Shown here: one piece after another, positions 32,500 through 44,875 of the stretch | Position numbering within the stretch: position 1 is the stretch's first letter | Layout of the letters: each line of letters starts with the position of its first letter | Source of the DNA: Castanea sativa | Lineage: Eukaryota; Streptophyta; Magnoliopsida; Fagales; Fagaceae | Reading direction: 5' to 3' | Length of the DNA: 64,000 bases | Assembly: GCF_040712315.1 (NCBI RefSeq) | Contig: NC_134017.1 | Coordinates: 20,299,822 to 20,363,821 of the forward strand | The notes under the pieces: generated by a model | Told to the model about the DNA's origin: nothing | What the model saw: only the letters and a program-made list of their open reading frames with translations | Database searches by the model: none | Position numbers and translations under genes: made by a program

Positions 32500-33213
32500 T
32501 GTAAGGACACGATTTTCATACCAAGCCCAAAATGTAAGGGATCTTGGCTCAATGAACCCAGTACAATAAATTTGTAGAGAGTGGGTCAAAGAGCTAGGTT
32601 TTAGTGCATGGATAACAGTTAATATGGTTTTGGATGATGAGCCAACAAGGATTGAATGCGGTTTGTGCGAGAAAGTTTGTCCTCGGCATAATCCGAGGAG
32701 CTCTGTTCTAGTATATATTGGATGACAATGGTTACAAGAGTTGTTGAGATTGTTACAGTGCTTTCTCTTCTCCTTTTTCCACCCTCTTTTCATGAATGGC
32801 CTATTCCATTATATAGTTCCTTTTGGATGATCTTAATCCTACACTTGTTGATCTTTCGAGCCACCACTTGAGTGCTTGTCCAATCAGACATCCTTTATGG
32901 CCTTTTGTGAGTTGTGGTTGCCGAGGTAGCATCGTTCAGGGGTCTTTTCCACATAAATGCAGTTAAAAAGTTAGTTACAGGGCATTCAATGTGGTGTAGC
33001 AGCTTTCTCTTATATATTTTTGAGTCTTTATCCCTCTTGTACGTTCATGATGCTCGTTCCTACCATTAATACTTCCTGAAATGTCACTTTGATCATTAGG
33101 ATCTATACCCGATCTGTGTTTAGCTTATCCGAGGAGATATTCCTCCTCGGACTCAAATAACTCACGATCTCGACCAAAGTCCCACGCTCTCGGCCGAAGC
33201 CCAAGACCCCACA
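32500..33213 (-). repeat. 5' LTR of the minus-strand element
   Basis: On the minus strand begins TGTGGGGTCTTGGGCTTCGG and ends GTGTCCTTACA. Same length as its partner, with scattered substitutions. Frames read through either LTR (30218-29901, 32793-32449) are repeat shadows. Confidence 0.92.
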
Positions 33214-33218
33214 CTAAT

Positions 33219-34784
33219 CATCTTAGGTAATTTTTTAAATGAGTTATATCATGGGTAATTATATATATATAAGAAATAGTTTATTATTTTTGACAGGCTA
33301 GGGGCAATTGCCTCCCTCAACCTCCTTGGCTCTAATTATGCCATTAATATGACCTGTCAACCCTTATTTCTCATTTCTCACTTGTTGTAAAAATTCAATG
33401 TGTGAGATTTAATGACCCTTATTTCTCATTTCTAACTTATTGTACAAATTTAATGTGTAAGAATTAATGACACTTAGGATCAACTTCTCTCCTCCCTAGT
33501 CAATAAAAGGGATTTGAATTCAAGTTTTTTTTTTTTTTTTTTAATTAAAAAAACTAGATAATACCATTAAACCTTAAATTTCTTATCAAGTAAATCATCC
33601 AATATTATGACTAGCTCAATATGACATAAAATCATATTTCAGCCTTTTGCGGTTTTTACTTTTTGGCACGAGGATGTAGATCCCTGATCGATGAGTCTAG
33701 ACAAAAGTCACATAATCTTGTTTAATATCTTTAAAAGAGAATGTTCATTACAATTTTTAGAAAATTTATTTGTCTTGTACAGTTCGTTATATTTTAACTT
33801 CTTTGGAAAAATCTGGCCCATATGATCTTTAAATTTGGAAACATGGACATTTGCAAGTACGGTACACACACTTGATTGTTTTCACTCTGTCCATTAACGT
33901 TATGCACTAAATAGTTTAATCACTCCTTGGATATTTCGAAACCGATTGAATCATGAGTTGGAGAAATTCTATCTTACAACCTGAGCGGGCTTCGAAACGT
34001 TTTGCTAGAAAGTGTGAGAAAGATTTTATTTGAAGTTTTAAACATTTAATACCACTAGTCCACTACCAATTTGGGGAAAAAAACAGTGGAAATTTTCAAG
34101 TGCTTTTTAGAAAAAATTAAATACTAAGTAAGCTCACTAAGAAGTTTTGTAGTTTGGTGATATCGACTACTCTATTTTATAACAACCGAGATTCAACTCC
34201 TCATTTTTATTGTCGTACCTATCAAATTATCATAAAAGAATAATATATTTAAGCTTCTAATTTTTTTTAAATCTCATCCTTGATTTCTAATCTCAACTAC
34301 CAAATACCAATAATAAAGATCATAAAAGCAAAGAATCTTGTAGTTGTAGCTCATTTGACAAGTCTCCATTCACAAATTGTTTAGGGGTTCAAGAGAGGAG
34401 ATGTTCGAGATGTGATGTTATAGTAGTGTATTATTGTATATATATTTCTAACCATCTAAAAAAAACCACAAAATATCACTAACTTTTTTTCCTGCTTTTT
34501 TAATTTCAATTTGTTGGCAAGATAAAAATAAAAATGTTACTGGTCATAATGGTTAATGAATTAGATAAGAGATAATCTTAGAGCCCCAAACTCAAATAAA
34601 GGAGGGAAAAATCACCACTTTCACATTGCAAAAGCTTGAATATTTCCTTCTATATGATTGTCAATTTGTCATTGCAAAATAACGTGAGTTGCGATTTTTA
34701 TTGCAAATTTTGTAATATATAAAATGCATATTATAATTAATCTAAAAATATGCATATTATAAATACCTATAATCTTGATTGATA
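33219..34784. other. Intergenic, nothing recognised
   Basis: AT-rich. A short direct repeat (CTTATTTCTCATTTCT... at 33364 and 33418) and a T-run at 33524-33542. No coding region. Confidence 0.45.
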
Positions 34785-34800
34785 ATCATAATGAACTCAA

Positions 34801-34958
34801 TTTTTTTTTTGATACAAGATAGAATTTCTACTCTAGCCTAATTTAAGTGTATATGTGTGTGAAACTCCCTCCTGGAGACCTGAACCCCGACCCTTGCCCC
34901 CCACACCCCACAAGCATTTATACTTGTGGAGTGACCACTACACCAAAGGTGTGCGGTG
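34801..34958 (-). mobile_element. tRNA-derived SINE (family B), full length with TSD
   Basis: Flanked by the 16-bp duplication ATCATAATGAACTCAA (34785-34800 and 34959-34974). Read on the minus strand: CACCGCACACCTTTGGTGTA then GTGGTCACTCCACAAG (box A region), GGGTTCAGGTCTCCAGG (box B region), then TTCACACACATATACACTTA, AGTAGAAATTCTATCTTGTA, then poly(A). The best-preserved copy; it defines the family length at about 158 bp. Confidence 0.92.
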
Positions 34959-34974
34959 ATCATAATGAACTCAA

Positions 34975-35209
34975 ATTTTTGAATGTAAAAATAAAAGTAA
35001 AAAAAAAAATGATAAAGTTTAAATATATAATTGATTGTAGCCTAAGGTTACAATCTTACTTAATATCTTTTTATTGAATGTAAATTTTGACAAATTCACC
35101 ATTGAATTACATCTTCTTTTTATATCCTCAATTTTTACAAAATTTCTTGAAAATTAAAGATCAATAACTATGTCATCAATAAATTGTTTATATTGTAAGC
35201 TTTTGTAGT
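34975..35209. other. Intergenic, nothing recognised
   Basis: AT-rich spacer between two small elements. Confidence 0.5.
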
Positions 35210-35218
35210 TTAAAATTA

Positions 35219-35614
35219 GGGTAAATTGCAAATTACATCCCTAAAATTTAGGAGTGATTGGATTTTTACACTGTGAAGTTTTAGAATTTTGATTTTACCC
35301 ACTAACGTTTGGGAGTGTTTGGATTTTACACCATAACGTTTTAAAATTTGAATTTTACCTCATATATTTTAGAGGTGTTTGGATTTTACTCCCTAAAATT
35401 TAAGAGTGTTTGAATTTTACATCCTAAAATTTCATAATTTTGATGTATAAAATTCAAACACGCCCAAACTTTAGGAGGTAAAATTTAATTCTGAAACGTC
35501 AGGATGTAAAATCCAATCACCCCAAACTTCAAGAGATAAAATCCAAATTTTGAAGCTTCAAGGTGTAAAATCCATACACCCCTAAACTTTAGGGGTGCAA
35601 TTTACAATTTACCC
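35219..35614. mobile_element. Mutator-type MITE, 396 bp, 9-bp TSD
   Basis: TTAAAATTA flanks both sides (35210-35218, 35615-35623). Ends GGGTAAATTGCAAATTACAT and its inverse (...GCAATTTACAATTTACCC). The interior is a series of about 65-bp degenerate repeats of (A/G)GAGTGTTTGGATTTTAC-like sequence, facing one way on the left and the opposite way on the right, so the whole element can fold on itself. A 9-bp duplication points to MULE-type transposase. Confidence 0.9.
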
Positions 35615-35623
35615 TTAAAATTA

Positions 35624-36258
35624 TGCATTAAATATAAGCTTATAGATTATATAATAAATATTATTCAATTGACAGAAAATTTGACATATGTATTAAGAGC
35701 GTAAAGAACAGTCAATTTAACGGTTAGATTTTCAAAATATATAGTAATGTTTATTTTATTAAGTAAGGTTATAACATTAGATTATAATTTATTTTGTAGC
35801 TAAACTTTATAATAAAAAAAAAAATTGACTAATTAAAATGAAGTTGGACAATCATGTGGAACATATTCAAAACCCCAATCCTTTTTTTTTTTTATCAATT
35901 TTAGCACGCAAAAGTCCCATTCCCACAATAGTCATCATCTTCAATAATTTTGAAAGAATGTCACAACCAAGTTATTACTAGGAAATTGGTAAGGTACCCC
36001 ACCACAATTTCCTTACACAAAAACAAAAAATTAAAGAACAACCCAACAAAAATGTACCAAAACCCATTCATTTCACCAACCTATCTCTTTCAAGTCTCAA
36101 CTCAACAACAAAAAAAATGTTACCAAGATCTTAAAACTCTTTTCTTTTTCTTTTTTCTTTTTTTTTCTTTTTCAACAAAATTTCAAAGTTCCAACCTTTA
36201 TAGTTCATACCCCAAAGCCCAAAGGGCCAAAAATTATCCTCATAGGCCATAACTCACA
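35624..36258. other. Upstream region of the LEA-14-like gene
   Basis: AT-rich, then a CA/AC-rich stretch and a CT/T-rich tract (36137-36178) shortly before the ATG, as is frequent in plant 5' leaders. CTTTATAGTTC at about 36196 is a poor TATA candidate, only 60 bp from the ATG. No clear promoter. Confidence 0.4.
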
Positions 36259-39013
36259 ATGGCACTGGCACATTCCAAAGCCGAGTACTACACCCACACC
36301 CACTTACCCCCGCACCAAAACTACGTCGTTTTGACCCCTTACTACCCGCCTTTCAACAGAAACCGTTGCCGCATACTCTGCACCGTTTTACTAATCCTCT
36401 TAGCCGCCACCGTGTTCTTCTTATGGCCGTGCAATCCCGACGTGAAGATCATGCGGTTCAAATTGAACCGCGTGCATATCCACACGTTCCCGCGCGTGGC
36501 CGTGGACATCTCAATCTTCGTGACCGTTAAGGTTCGGAACACCGACGTGTATTCTATGGACTACGCGTTTCTTGACGTTGGTGTCGGCTATAGGGGGAAG
36601 AGGCTTGGTCACGTGAGGTCCGAAAGTGGTCACGTGACCTCGAGAGGGTCGTCCTACGTGGACGCGGTGCTGGAATTCGATGGGGTCGAGCTGCTGTCAG
36701 ACGTGGTGTACTTGCTTGAGGACTTGGCCAAGGGCACGGTGCCGTTTGATACTGTCACGGAGGTTAAAGGCCACCTTGGCGTTTACATGTTTCAAGTCCC
36801 ACTAATGGTAAAAAGTAAAAACTGTCTCCGTTTAAAAAGTTACTTCTTCATTTTACTATTATCATGTAAATAACGTGTAATAATGAAATTTTAAAATATA
36901 TATATTAGGGTGAAGGAGGTTAAATTTTGAAGTTAATTTTAGTTTGGGATTGAGTAAAATTGAAGTTGAAGTAGCCGGAAAATTTGTTAATAAGTTAGGC
37001 TAAAGATAAAGAGATAAAATGCTAACTTGTAACTTGCAAGGGTGGTTGAACTTTTTTTGTTTTTGTTTTTTTTTTTATTTGAGATAGAAACTTGGAAGTT
37101 AATGTCATGATTGTGTACTGAATTCGTACAAAGTGGGGTTTGATTCGTTTGAGGAAGAGTTACAAATGCTGTAATTCTTGTCTTTTCGAATCAGTTCTCA
37201 TTGTCCCCTACCCCTACCAATGCCCGTGGGATTTTTGTCTTGAATCCTGTCTTAAAAATGGTCTTTACTTTAATAGATATTGGGGATTTAAAAAAAAAAA
37301 AAAATTGGAGATTTTAGTTATTTGAATCATTTGAAGGTTTCAAGATAATTGGTTAGTTTTGAAGTTCAGAGATATTTTGGCCATTTTCTAAATATTGGGA
37401 ATATTTTGAAGGTTTTGGCCCTTTTGGAGGTATTTTTCTTACTTTAAAATTTATCAAGTATTTCGGTCGTTTCAAATTTTCATGCGTTTTGGAATCTTAA
37501 GGTTACTTTAGGTGTTTTTGTTTTGAAGGTTATAAGGTTATTTTGGTCATGGTGAAAGTTTTAAAGATATTTTGGTAAAAGATTTTAAGGTAATTTGGGT
37601 AACAAACCAATATGACTATATGATAATCTCAATGTGAGTAAACATCTTAAGAAGACATTTCACAAGAATCTGATATTATGTGAACTGTGAAAAACTTTAT
37701 ACTCTTTAAGACTGAATTGAAGTTGAGTCGTGTGTTTAATTCAGATTCCCTTTCTGGGATTATTAATATCAAAATTTTTTATGAGATATTATTATTCTTT
37801 CCAATAAAGTTTCATTTTTTTAATGAATCAGTCATTTCATTTCCAGCTCAAAAGAGTTAATAAAAAAAAAAAAATCCGTACAGTAATTTCTCATGTACAT
37901 GCTGCAGTGAGTTACTGTGTTTGTTTCTCTTGAGTTTGCTCCAACATGGTATTCTGAGTTTTCTTATACTGCACTTATCGTTATCGATGTACTTGTTTCT
38001 GTGAAATAAACTGCTTAATCATTGAAAAAGAATTATTGAATTGTAAATTTAATCACATAAATTGTTGTTGTAATTTTATATACGGGATAACTTTTGCTTC
38101 CTTGAACCACCCAAGTCTCAACCTTTTTTTAAAATTAGAATTTAAGAAATCTAAACTTTTTAGTTTTTAGGGGAGGTGGAGCTCATAATTTTTGACACAG
38201 CTAGGCTAGCTAGGTTACAAAATATTAATTCTTAATTGAATGGAGTAATAGAGTTTGGGTTGAGGAGCCCATTTCTGAACTAGTTCCGCCTTTTGGTACT
38301 GGTTTCTGTGGTTCATATGTTCAAGAAATGTCAGTCACCCTTGGAGTTTATTGATTGAGGATTAGCTGGGATGCCTAGAAACATTCAAGAGAAGTAACTT
38401 ATTGATGAATGATCTTGTATGGGCATATTTGCCTTAATTTAGGAGAACATTTTGAGGAGCTAGATATCTTGGTGATTTACTTGGTTTGCAGTTTTGTAAT
38501 ACAATCATTCCCACCCAAATGCTTTATATGGAATGTTTTGCAAATGCTACACACTGTTTTTCCTTTTTATTTTATTTATAATTTCTCAATGGAAGAAGTT
38601 GAGTTCCCATTCCTTGTCTAGTTTTCCTTCAGATCTATACAATGCATCCATTTTCTCATTGTAATTTTGTGATGCAACACCACTGGTTTTGGAGTCTGTT
38701 CTTCTGCCCTGCATAAAGAAAATGACAAGTTAGAATTTTTGTAATCCATACCAAATTATATGCTGGTACTCCACATTTTATTGTTGCAACTTTCTAACTA
38801 TCCCTCCAATTTCTCTTACTTTTTCATGTTTTCAGAATACAATTCAAATTTACTGATACTGTGTTTACTGTAATTTTTTAACAGGCTAAAGTATCATGTG
38901 AGGTGTTGGTAAATACGGCTAATCAGACCATTGCCCATCAAAATTGTTATGCTCGGGTAAGCAGAATGAGCTTATTATTCATTTCTATTTGTAGGCCAAA
39001 GTCTCCATTTTAG
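36259..39013 (+). CDS. LEA-14/NDR1-HIN1-like membrane protein, two exons
   Basis: Exon 1 is 36259-36807. A GT|AAAAAG donor follows VPLM, a 2.08-kb intron ends in TTTTTTAACAG, and exon 2 starts at 38885 in phase 0. Protein: short cytosolic N-terminus with HQNYVVLTPYYPPF, one membrane span (about residues 35-54, ILCTVLLILLAATVFFLWPC), then an extracytosolic LEA_2/WHy-type domain (VAVDISIFVTVKVRNTDVYS, VGYRGKRLGHV, SSYVDAVLEFDG, KGTVPFDTVTEVKGHLGVYM). Exon 2 gives AKVSCEVLVNTANQTIAHQN and CYAR. Relatives, as I remember them (Arabidopsis At5g42860 type), end CYPE and stop; here the frame runs on to TAG at 39011-39013. Family members sit at the plasma membrane or endomembranes; a biochemical role is not established. 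GC-rich exon against AT-rich flanks supports a real gene. Confidence 0.85.
36808..38884 (+). other. Intron of the LEA-14-like gene
   Basis: AT-rich. Includes a degenerate run at 37330-37600 built of TTTTGGAGGTATTTTGG-like words, the reverse of the CCAAAATGACC minisatellite family. No other coding sequence seen. Confidence 0.7.
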
Positions 39014-40433
39014 ATCTAAAGAATGACGATACATATCTATGCATATACACCATAACTATCCTTATATAAACTGTAGAACTTTTCAATGGAGATTGACCAT
39101 GACCTCATCCATGCATACAATGGGCTACTTTCCTCAAACTGCACCATAAAGTATAATCTAATTGCTGTAAAAAATTTTGGTTTGTTGCACATGCATGCAT
39201 TGGCCACTTGCAATTTAGTCATTATTGTGCAGTTATGGACAGTGGTGATTGATTGGTAGAGCTTTTTTTGCGGCACTTCTTCATATACTATACGACAATA
39301 AGCAGTCAATTTATGGAAACGGCATTGAATTTCTTACACTTACTTCTGTTTATGTTATCAGTGATGAATTTGAGTGCCGCACAAGGTGCCACGGAGCTAG
39401 GAGGTTCAATGGATGTCTTTAAGTTTCCTCAATCTGTACATATTGAGACAGGTTTGGAAATGTGCATATTGAAAGCACAGATAGTCCATAATATTCTATA
39501 GACCACATGCCGGATTCCTGCATCTTCTGTTATTATATGTTATAAGTAATGGTGGGGTGGGGGGTTTAAAAATTAGGTTGTGATTGTGGGGAAAAAGTGA
39601 TTTGGGTGTAAAAATATTTATTCTGTTAGCCTATTACCAGGTTGAGTCCATATTTTTACTTGCTGTAATTATCTTTGTGAAAGTGCTTTTGGGAATCAGG
39701 CCATGGTTATGACAATGTTTTCTGAATTCTCCGTCCCTTTATCTAGTCAACTAAAACTTATATCGGTGAATACGTTGTCCGGTCTGGGGTTTAAATATGG
39801 GTGGTTTTGCTTATTACATTGATTAAGATACAGAGGATTGAAATGAAAAGGATGAGGTGCTTTGTGCAAGTGTGTTGAGTCTGAAATTGGACATTTACTT
39901 AGATTGATATAGGTTATAAAAGTGATTATAAAGATTTTTTACGTGTGCTGATATTGTATAGGCATGTGCTGATTAATTTTCCCTGGTTACATTAATTAGC
40001 CTGAAAACAAGAATTGTATAAAGGATTGATTTTCAAGTTCTTGACCTAAAATCAACCGAGTCCAAACAGAACCCACAACCAAACAAGAAAAAACTGGTTT
40101 GCTCCTTCCAACCATACGTCATCACCACCCGTGCTTTCTGAAATGATCAGCTATATATGAGAGTGAGCCTCTGCAGATAAGTTTCACCACTTTAGCACTA
40201 TCCTGTGTGTGATCACAAGTCCACTACCCAAAAAAAAATTACAAAGGCCAACACAAAAGCAGCCCCTTTTCTGAGAATAAATCCAAACTTTTTCCTAAAT
40301 TATACCTCACTTTTCCTTAGCCTCTTTACCTTCCTTTCTTTCCTTCAGCTATAAGAATGGAACCTAGGGAGCTATCCTAATTCAATCAAAAACATCATAA
40401 CCTTTCAAAGAAGCATAACAAGAAGAAATATTG
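39014..40433. other. Intergenic / leader region
   Basis: A plus-strand frame at 39253-39501 (SAAQGATELGGSMDVFKF) is unassigned and may be 3' UTR of the previous gene. CTATATATGA at about 40150 is a reasonable TATA box for the next gene, leaving a leader of about 250 bp that is A/C-rich near its end. Confidence 0.4.
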
Positions 40434-40703
40434 ATGTGTCACCCGGATTTTCCTTTGGTTGTTGTCAACCATGACTGGAAGAATAGAAGAAGGCAATTTG
40501 CACGGGCTGCAGGGACGGCCACGGTAGAGGTGGTTAACCAGCAAGCCCCTATTGAGCTACCTAGAGGTGTTGATGGAGGTGGTGCAAGTGCAACAAAGAA
40601 GTACTGTTTGTGTTCACCTACACGCCATCCAGGTTCATTCAGGTGTAGATATCATCGGTCCAAGTATATATGGGTAGGACGATTAGGACCCATGTCCAAA
40701 TAG
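40434..40703 (+). CDS. Small plant protein with conserved Cys-rich C-terminus
   Basis: An 89-residue single exon from ATG at 40434 (a TTG codon just before it is not the start). MCHPDFPLVVVNHDWKNRRR, a low-complexity middle, then KKYCLCSPTRHPGSFRCRYH and RSKYIWVGRLG. The signature C-L-C-S-P-T-x-H-x-G-S-F-R-C-R-x-H is shared, as I remember it, by a family annotated in plants as serine-rich protein-related, of unknown function; the Cys/His spacing could bind a metal. No signal peptide or membrane span. Upstream TATA candidate at 40150. The family conservation makes it a real gene; its role is open. Confidence 0.8.
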   Translation: MCHPDFPLVVVNHDWKNRRRQFARAAGTATVEVVNQQAPIELPRGVDGGGASATKKYCLCSPTRHPGSFRCRYHRSKYIWVGRLGPMSK

Positions 40704-41379
40704 GTTTTATACCTTGTGTTGCATGCAAGGGAAACTTAAGCTAAAATGTTATGTACTCTGTAATTCTTTTCTAAAAAAGTTCTGCAATATGTCATAGTCT
40801 TGTAGATAAATGGTAATTGTTTTTCCTGTTTTACCCCCTAAATAATCAAATGAACAGAACAAAGGAGATGAGTAAATGAGATTTGTTAAGTGGTAATGGT
40901 TGGTTGCTTGTTGGATTACTTGGATTACTGGGCTAGTTGATATAAGAAATGATATAAGAAAGTGATATAATTGGTGTTAAAAGTGACATAATAGGTGTTA
41001 ACATTTCTAATAGAGGGAAATGAATATATTCATTAACAATCTTGACATTGCTAGAGGAAGATCCTCTCGTATTTAAATATTTCAATTACCTCTAATTTTT
41101 ATTTTTATTTTGATAAACCTAATTTTTAGTTTATGTGAGATATGTGGCACTTAGATTTGTGTGGTTTTGATTTGTTTTCTAAGACTAGAGAATTTTTGAT
41201 GTCATGTATCTCTCATGTTATTAAAAATTGAAGGAAATTAGAGGACTTAAATTGGATGGAAGCCTATGATGTTTTCCAAAATAAAGTTGCGATCAAATTA
41301 AAGTTTGTTACAAGTGCTAATATTGATTTTAATAACTATGATAGTTAAACTAATTGGATTATGCTAAGAAACTTGTAAC
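40704..41379. other. Intergenic, nothing recognised
   Basis: 3' flank of the small gene, then AT-rich sequence with a short local repeat (GATATAAGAAA.TGATATAA at 40938-40965). Confidence 0.45.
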
Positions 41380-41880
41380 ATAACTAAGAATGGCAAAATC
41401 AACCCAAATCCATTTACCCACCTAAACCCACCCACTAAAATAAGACCCAAACCCACCCATTTATTGATTGGGTCAAATGGGTACTAACTATTAATTCAAT
41501 TAACATAAGTATTAATTGAGTCTTACCTAGGTACCCAATTAGATCCAAATATGACTTAATTATCATTCACCCAAATCACTCCAACTCTAAAATGCTCCAA
41601 AATCACTAAAAAACCAAAATATTCACCAAAATGACTAAAATACATTCCAAATGTCCAAAATACCCACAAAACCTCTAAAAAGACCAAAATACTTCTAAAA
41701 TCTCTAAAATGTTAAAAAAAAATTAATATTATCTAAAATAAGCCAAAATATCCAAAGAAAACCTCCAAAATGACCAAAATAACCCAAAAATCTCTAAATG
41801 AGCCAAGTACCTAAAAACCTCCAAATGACCAAAATAATTCTAAAACTTAAAAAATGACCCAAATACCCTAAAAAAATGCA
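41380..41880. repeat. Degenerate minisatellite, CCAAAATGACC-like unit
   Basis: A lead-in rich in AACCCAAACCCACCCA is followed by some 15 imperfect units of about 20-25 bp resembling CCTCTAAAATGACCAAAATA. The same family recurs at 53930-54300 and in reverse orientation at 53390-53600 and 54510-54760. Confidence 0.75.
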
Positions 41881-42760
41881 AATCAAGGCCAATTAGGATA
41901 GGGATTTGAATGATTTGAGGACTTCTATTATATATCTCTCAAAGATTTCTTCTCCAAAAATTAGGGGTTGATTAAATTGCTTTTGAAATTTCCCCACATC
42001 CAACATCCTATTACTTAACAATTTAATTTTCATCTGTTTTTTTTTATTATTATTAATACATAATGCACTATACATTTATTACAACTCCGAATCCTTAATG
42101 CTTACTAAATCCATCCATTTAAAAAAAATTAGTTAAAAAAAATCATTGAATACTCTTTTTAATATAATTATAACTACAAATAATATTCAACTTGAACTCC
42201 ATAAATTTTAAAAACATATTAAACGTAACATCAAATTACAAAACTATCAACCTACATTTAGTTAAAACACATTTATTTTAGTCATAAATGTGCTCTTAAA
42301 CATATGAGAAAATTAAACAATTTTATACATTCATTCCTTTTATGCATGAATGAATTGATTAAAACACATTTGATTGTGACATTGTCAAGGAATTTTCTAA
42401 TTATAAACATGTATTGAAGGTATTTTAGTCATTTTAGTGGTTTCGGTGGATATTTAGTCATTTTAGAGTATTTGGAGTATTTTGGTCAGAGTATTTTAAA
42501 CATTAATTTGGTCATTTTAGAGTATTTTAAACATGAATTGGGGGTTAACTAAATTGCTTCAGAGATTTTCCCACTTTCAGCATACTATTATCTAAAAATT
42601 TATTTTCATTTGTTTTTTTTTTTTTTATAAATACATGATACACTATACATGTATAAGAACCCTTAATTAATTTCACTTACTAAATTTGTAAATTTTTTGT
42701 TAAGAAAAAATCAATTAAAAAATCATCAAATATTCTTTTAAGAAATTAATATAATTATTA
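41866..42760. repeat. Duplicated AT-rich block (copy 1)
   Basis: Begins CCCTAAAAAAATGCAAATCA and matches 51233-52080 over almost its whole length (GATTTCTTCTCCAAAAATTA, GGGGTTGATTA, CATTCCTTTTATGCATGAAT, GGGGATTTGAATGATTTGAG). Within it, a shorter repeat (TTTCCCACTTTCAGCATACT against TTTCCCCACATCCAACATCC) suggests an internal ~640-bp duplication. No coding content. Confidence 0.85.
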
Positions 42761-44875
42761 CATCAAATAATGTTCAACTTGTACTCCAAAGAATTTAAAA
42801 ACCTTTTACATGTAATATCAAAGTACAAAACTATCAATTTACATTTAATTATCTGTTAATCTTTAATGAATGTAATAAAAAAATTCAAATATAACATTTA
42901 TCTAAACATAAACTTGTATGTAAACATATGAGGAAATTAAATAATTTTATACATTCATTCCTTATATGCATGATTTGATATGATGTTATACACAAAACCT
43001 ATGATGTTAAAATGCAGAAAAAGTTTTATGACAAAACAGTCAAATGGTACTTCGTAGTTAGAAATTTAGACACTTGTATATGCATATTAATTTAACAAAG
43101 TTTGATGGAGTATCATTTCATCAAATCCAAGAGAGAAGAGTTACCCCTAATTTATTTAACTATAAGAATTATTTTTATTTGTGAACTTATAAAAGTCTTA
43201 CTCATAATTCTATCTTTAGTAATAAAACTCACAAGATCCTTCCTATTTCAACGAAGACAATTGGAAAAGTACTAATGATCCCTATACAAAAAATCCTAAA
43301 TTTGACACATAAAAATGGACATACATTTTAATTTGCATATAAAATCCAAGAAATAAAAATTTTATATAGTGCATAAAGTTGATAATATTTACTTAAATAG
43401 AGTCACAATTTATAACAGAAATAATAACAACAAAAATACATAATGTTAGTAAAATTATTAATGCACAACAAGTAATCCACTTTTGTTGCCCCTTACGAGA
43501 AATTGAATATGATTTGCTTGCATCATGTGTGCATGTGACCAATGTGATGTACGTGATCTGAAATGACTGATAGTTCTATGATCCAAATTAAACTATTATT
43601 GTGATATTGTACAATGAAGCAAGCAAACCAATTCCCCAATTTCACAATGCACACAAATTATTGATCATTCATACTAGTGGTTTCAAAATGTAGCATACCA
43701 ATTCTTTTTTTTTTTTTTTTTGCATTAGTAGTCACATGGACGAAAAAAAAAAAAAAAACTTCTACTTGTTGAAACTTGAAAGTGACCAAACCATCTATTT
43801 CACTATTTTTAATTTTTATTTTATATCATTATTTACACAATTTTTACTATTTATGATACTTTTCACAACATTTTATCTTTGAATGATGCTAGAGATATTA
43901 TAAATTTTACTACTTATGTCTTACAAATTGGCATGTTATCAATCACAAAAAATAATTTCAAACATTTATTCATTATATTTTTTAAGTAACACTAATCATA
44001 TTTTTACTCCATCAGTTTGTAAATTTTTTAGTAGCTATGAATTGGTTGTTTTTGTTTATTTATTTTAATAATATGAAATATATTCATATTTGCTTACAAT
44101 TGTTTATTTATTTTGTTATTATTGTTGATTAATATTTTTTAGATAAATTTCACTTTTAATATCGTCTTTTAATTTTGCCCCCTCTAGACTAAAATTCTAG
44201 CTCCGCCACTGTATGCACTAGACATCTACAAAACCATATACTATTGCTTCTTCTTTTTTTGGTTAAAAGGATAATTGATTAAAGCAACTAGCTAGCCATT
44301 AGAGGCAAAGTATTGGCACAATGCCTTAAGTACAGACCGTTAACATCAGAATAAACAAAAGAAACAATTTCAGGGGAAGGGGGTTCATTGAAGATTACAA
44401 AATCCACTGTCTGTATGCATCCCCTCTTCACAAGCCCATCTGTGCATCTACTATTTTTGTATACTCCTATCCATGTACAATATCATCTGGCCACCTCTAT
44501 AGGAAAATAAGTGTATCAGCCATACCTATGTAATTATGCAATATCATAAAAAGAATATCTCAGCTACAACCATGCACACCAATGTAACCATTAATAAAGA
44601 AATGGTAGCATCAAAATGAGAATCACTCAAGATACAAATTTCAAAAATTATCTAAGTCAGAGGATGAGTGATGTTAATTATGAAATGCATGAACACTTGG
44701 TTTTCTTTGTTGAATACCACTATCATAATGATGGAGTTGTGTGCTGGACAATACTTAGTTTGGATGGTAAATTCTAGAAACTGTTGGGAAATATGTGGGA
44801 AATTTTTAGAGTAGGAGGCTAGGAGGATGTCATGGTTCGCATGGACTCTAACCAACTGACTCTAAGATAAGAGCC
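42761..44875. other. Intergenic, nothing recognised
   Basis: Very AT-rich with homopolymers (43707-43722 T, 43746-43759 A). A segment near 44180-44210 (CCCCCTCTAGACTAAAATTC) looks like the edge of a decayed element. No gene. Confidence 0.4.

Larger units (their letters stand above)
29925..33213 (-). mobile_element. Non-autonomous Tat-type LTR element (3.3 kb)
   Basis: Two 714-bp LTRs, 5-bp target duplication CTAAT (29920-29924 and 33214-33218), PBS and PPT on the minus strand. The internal region is only about 1.86 kb: a scrap of RT/RNase H, then 1.2 kb of 81-84-bp tandem repeats. No gag, protease or integrase, so it could move only with proteins from a relative. PPT, PBS start and repeat module match the 12070-23376 element; the LTRs themselves differ. 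Confidence 0.93.

Noticed and set aside
29901..32793. Two similar ~110-residue minus-strand frames (29901-30218, 32449-32793)
   Set aside because: They are the same stretch of the two LTRs and lack any protein features; repeat shadows.
36342..36542. Minus-strand frame opposite exon 1 of the LEA-14-like gene
   Set aside because: Sense strand has a clear family match; the antisense frame is a by-product of GC-rich coding DNA.
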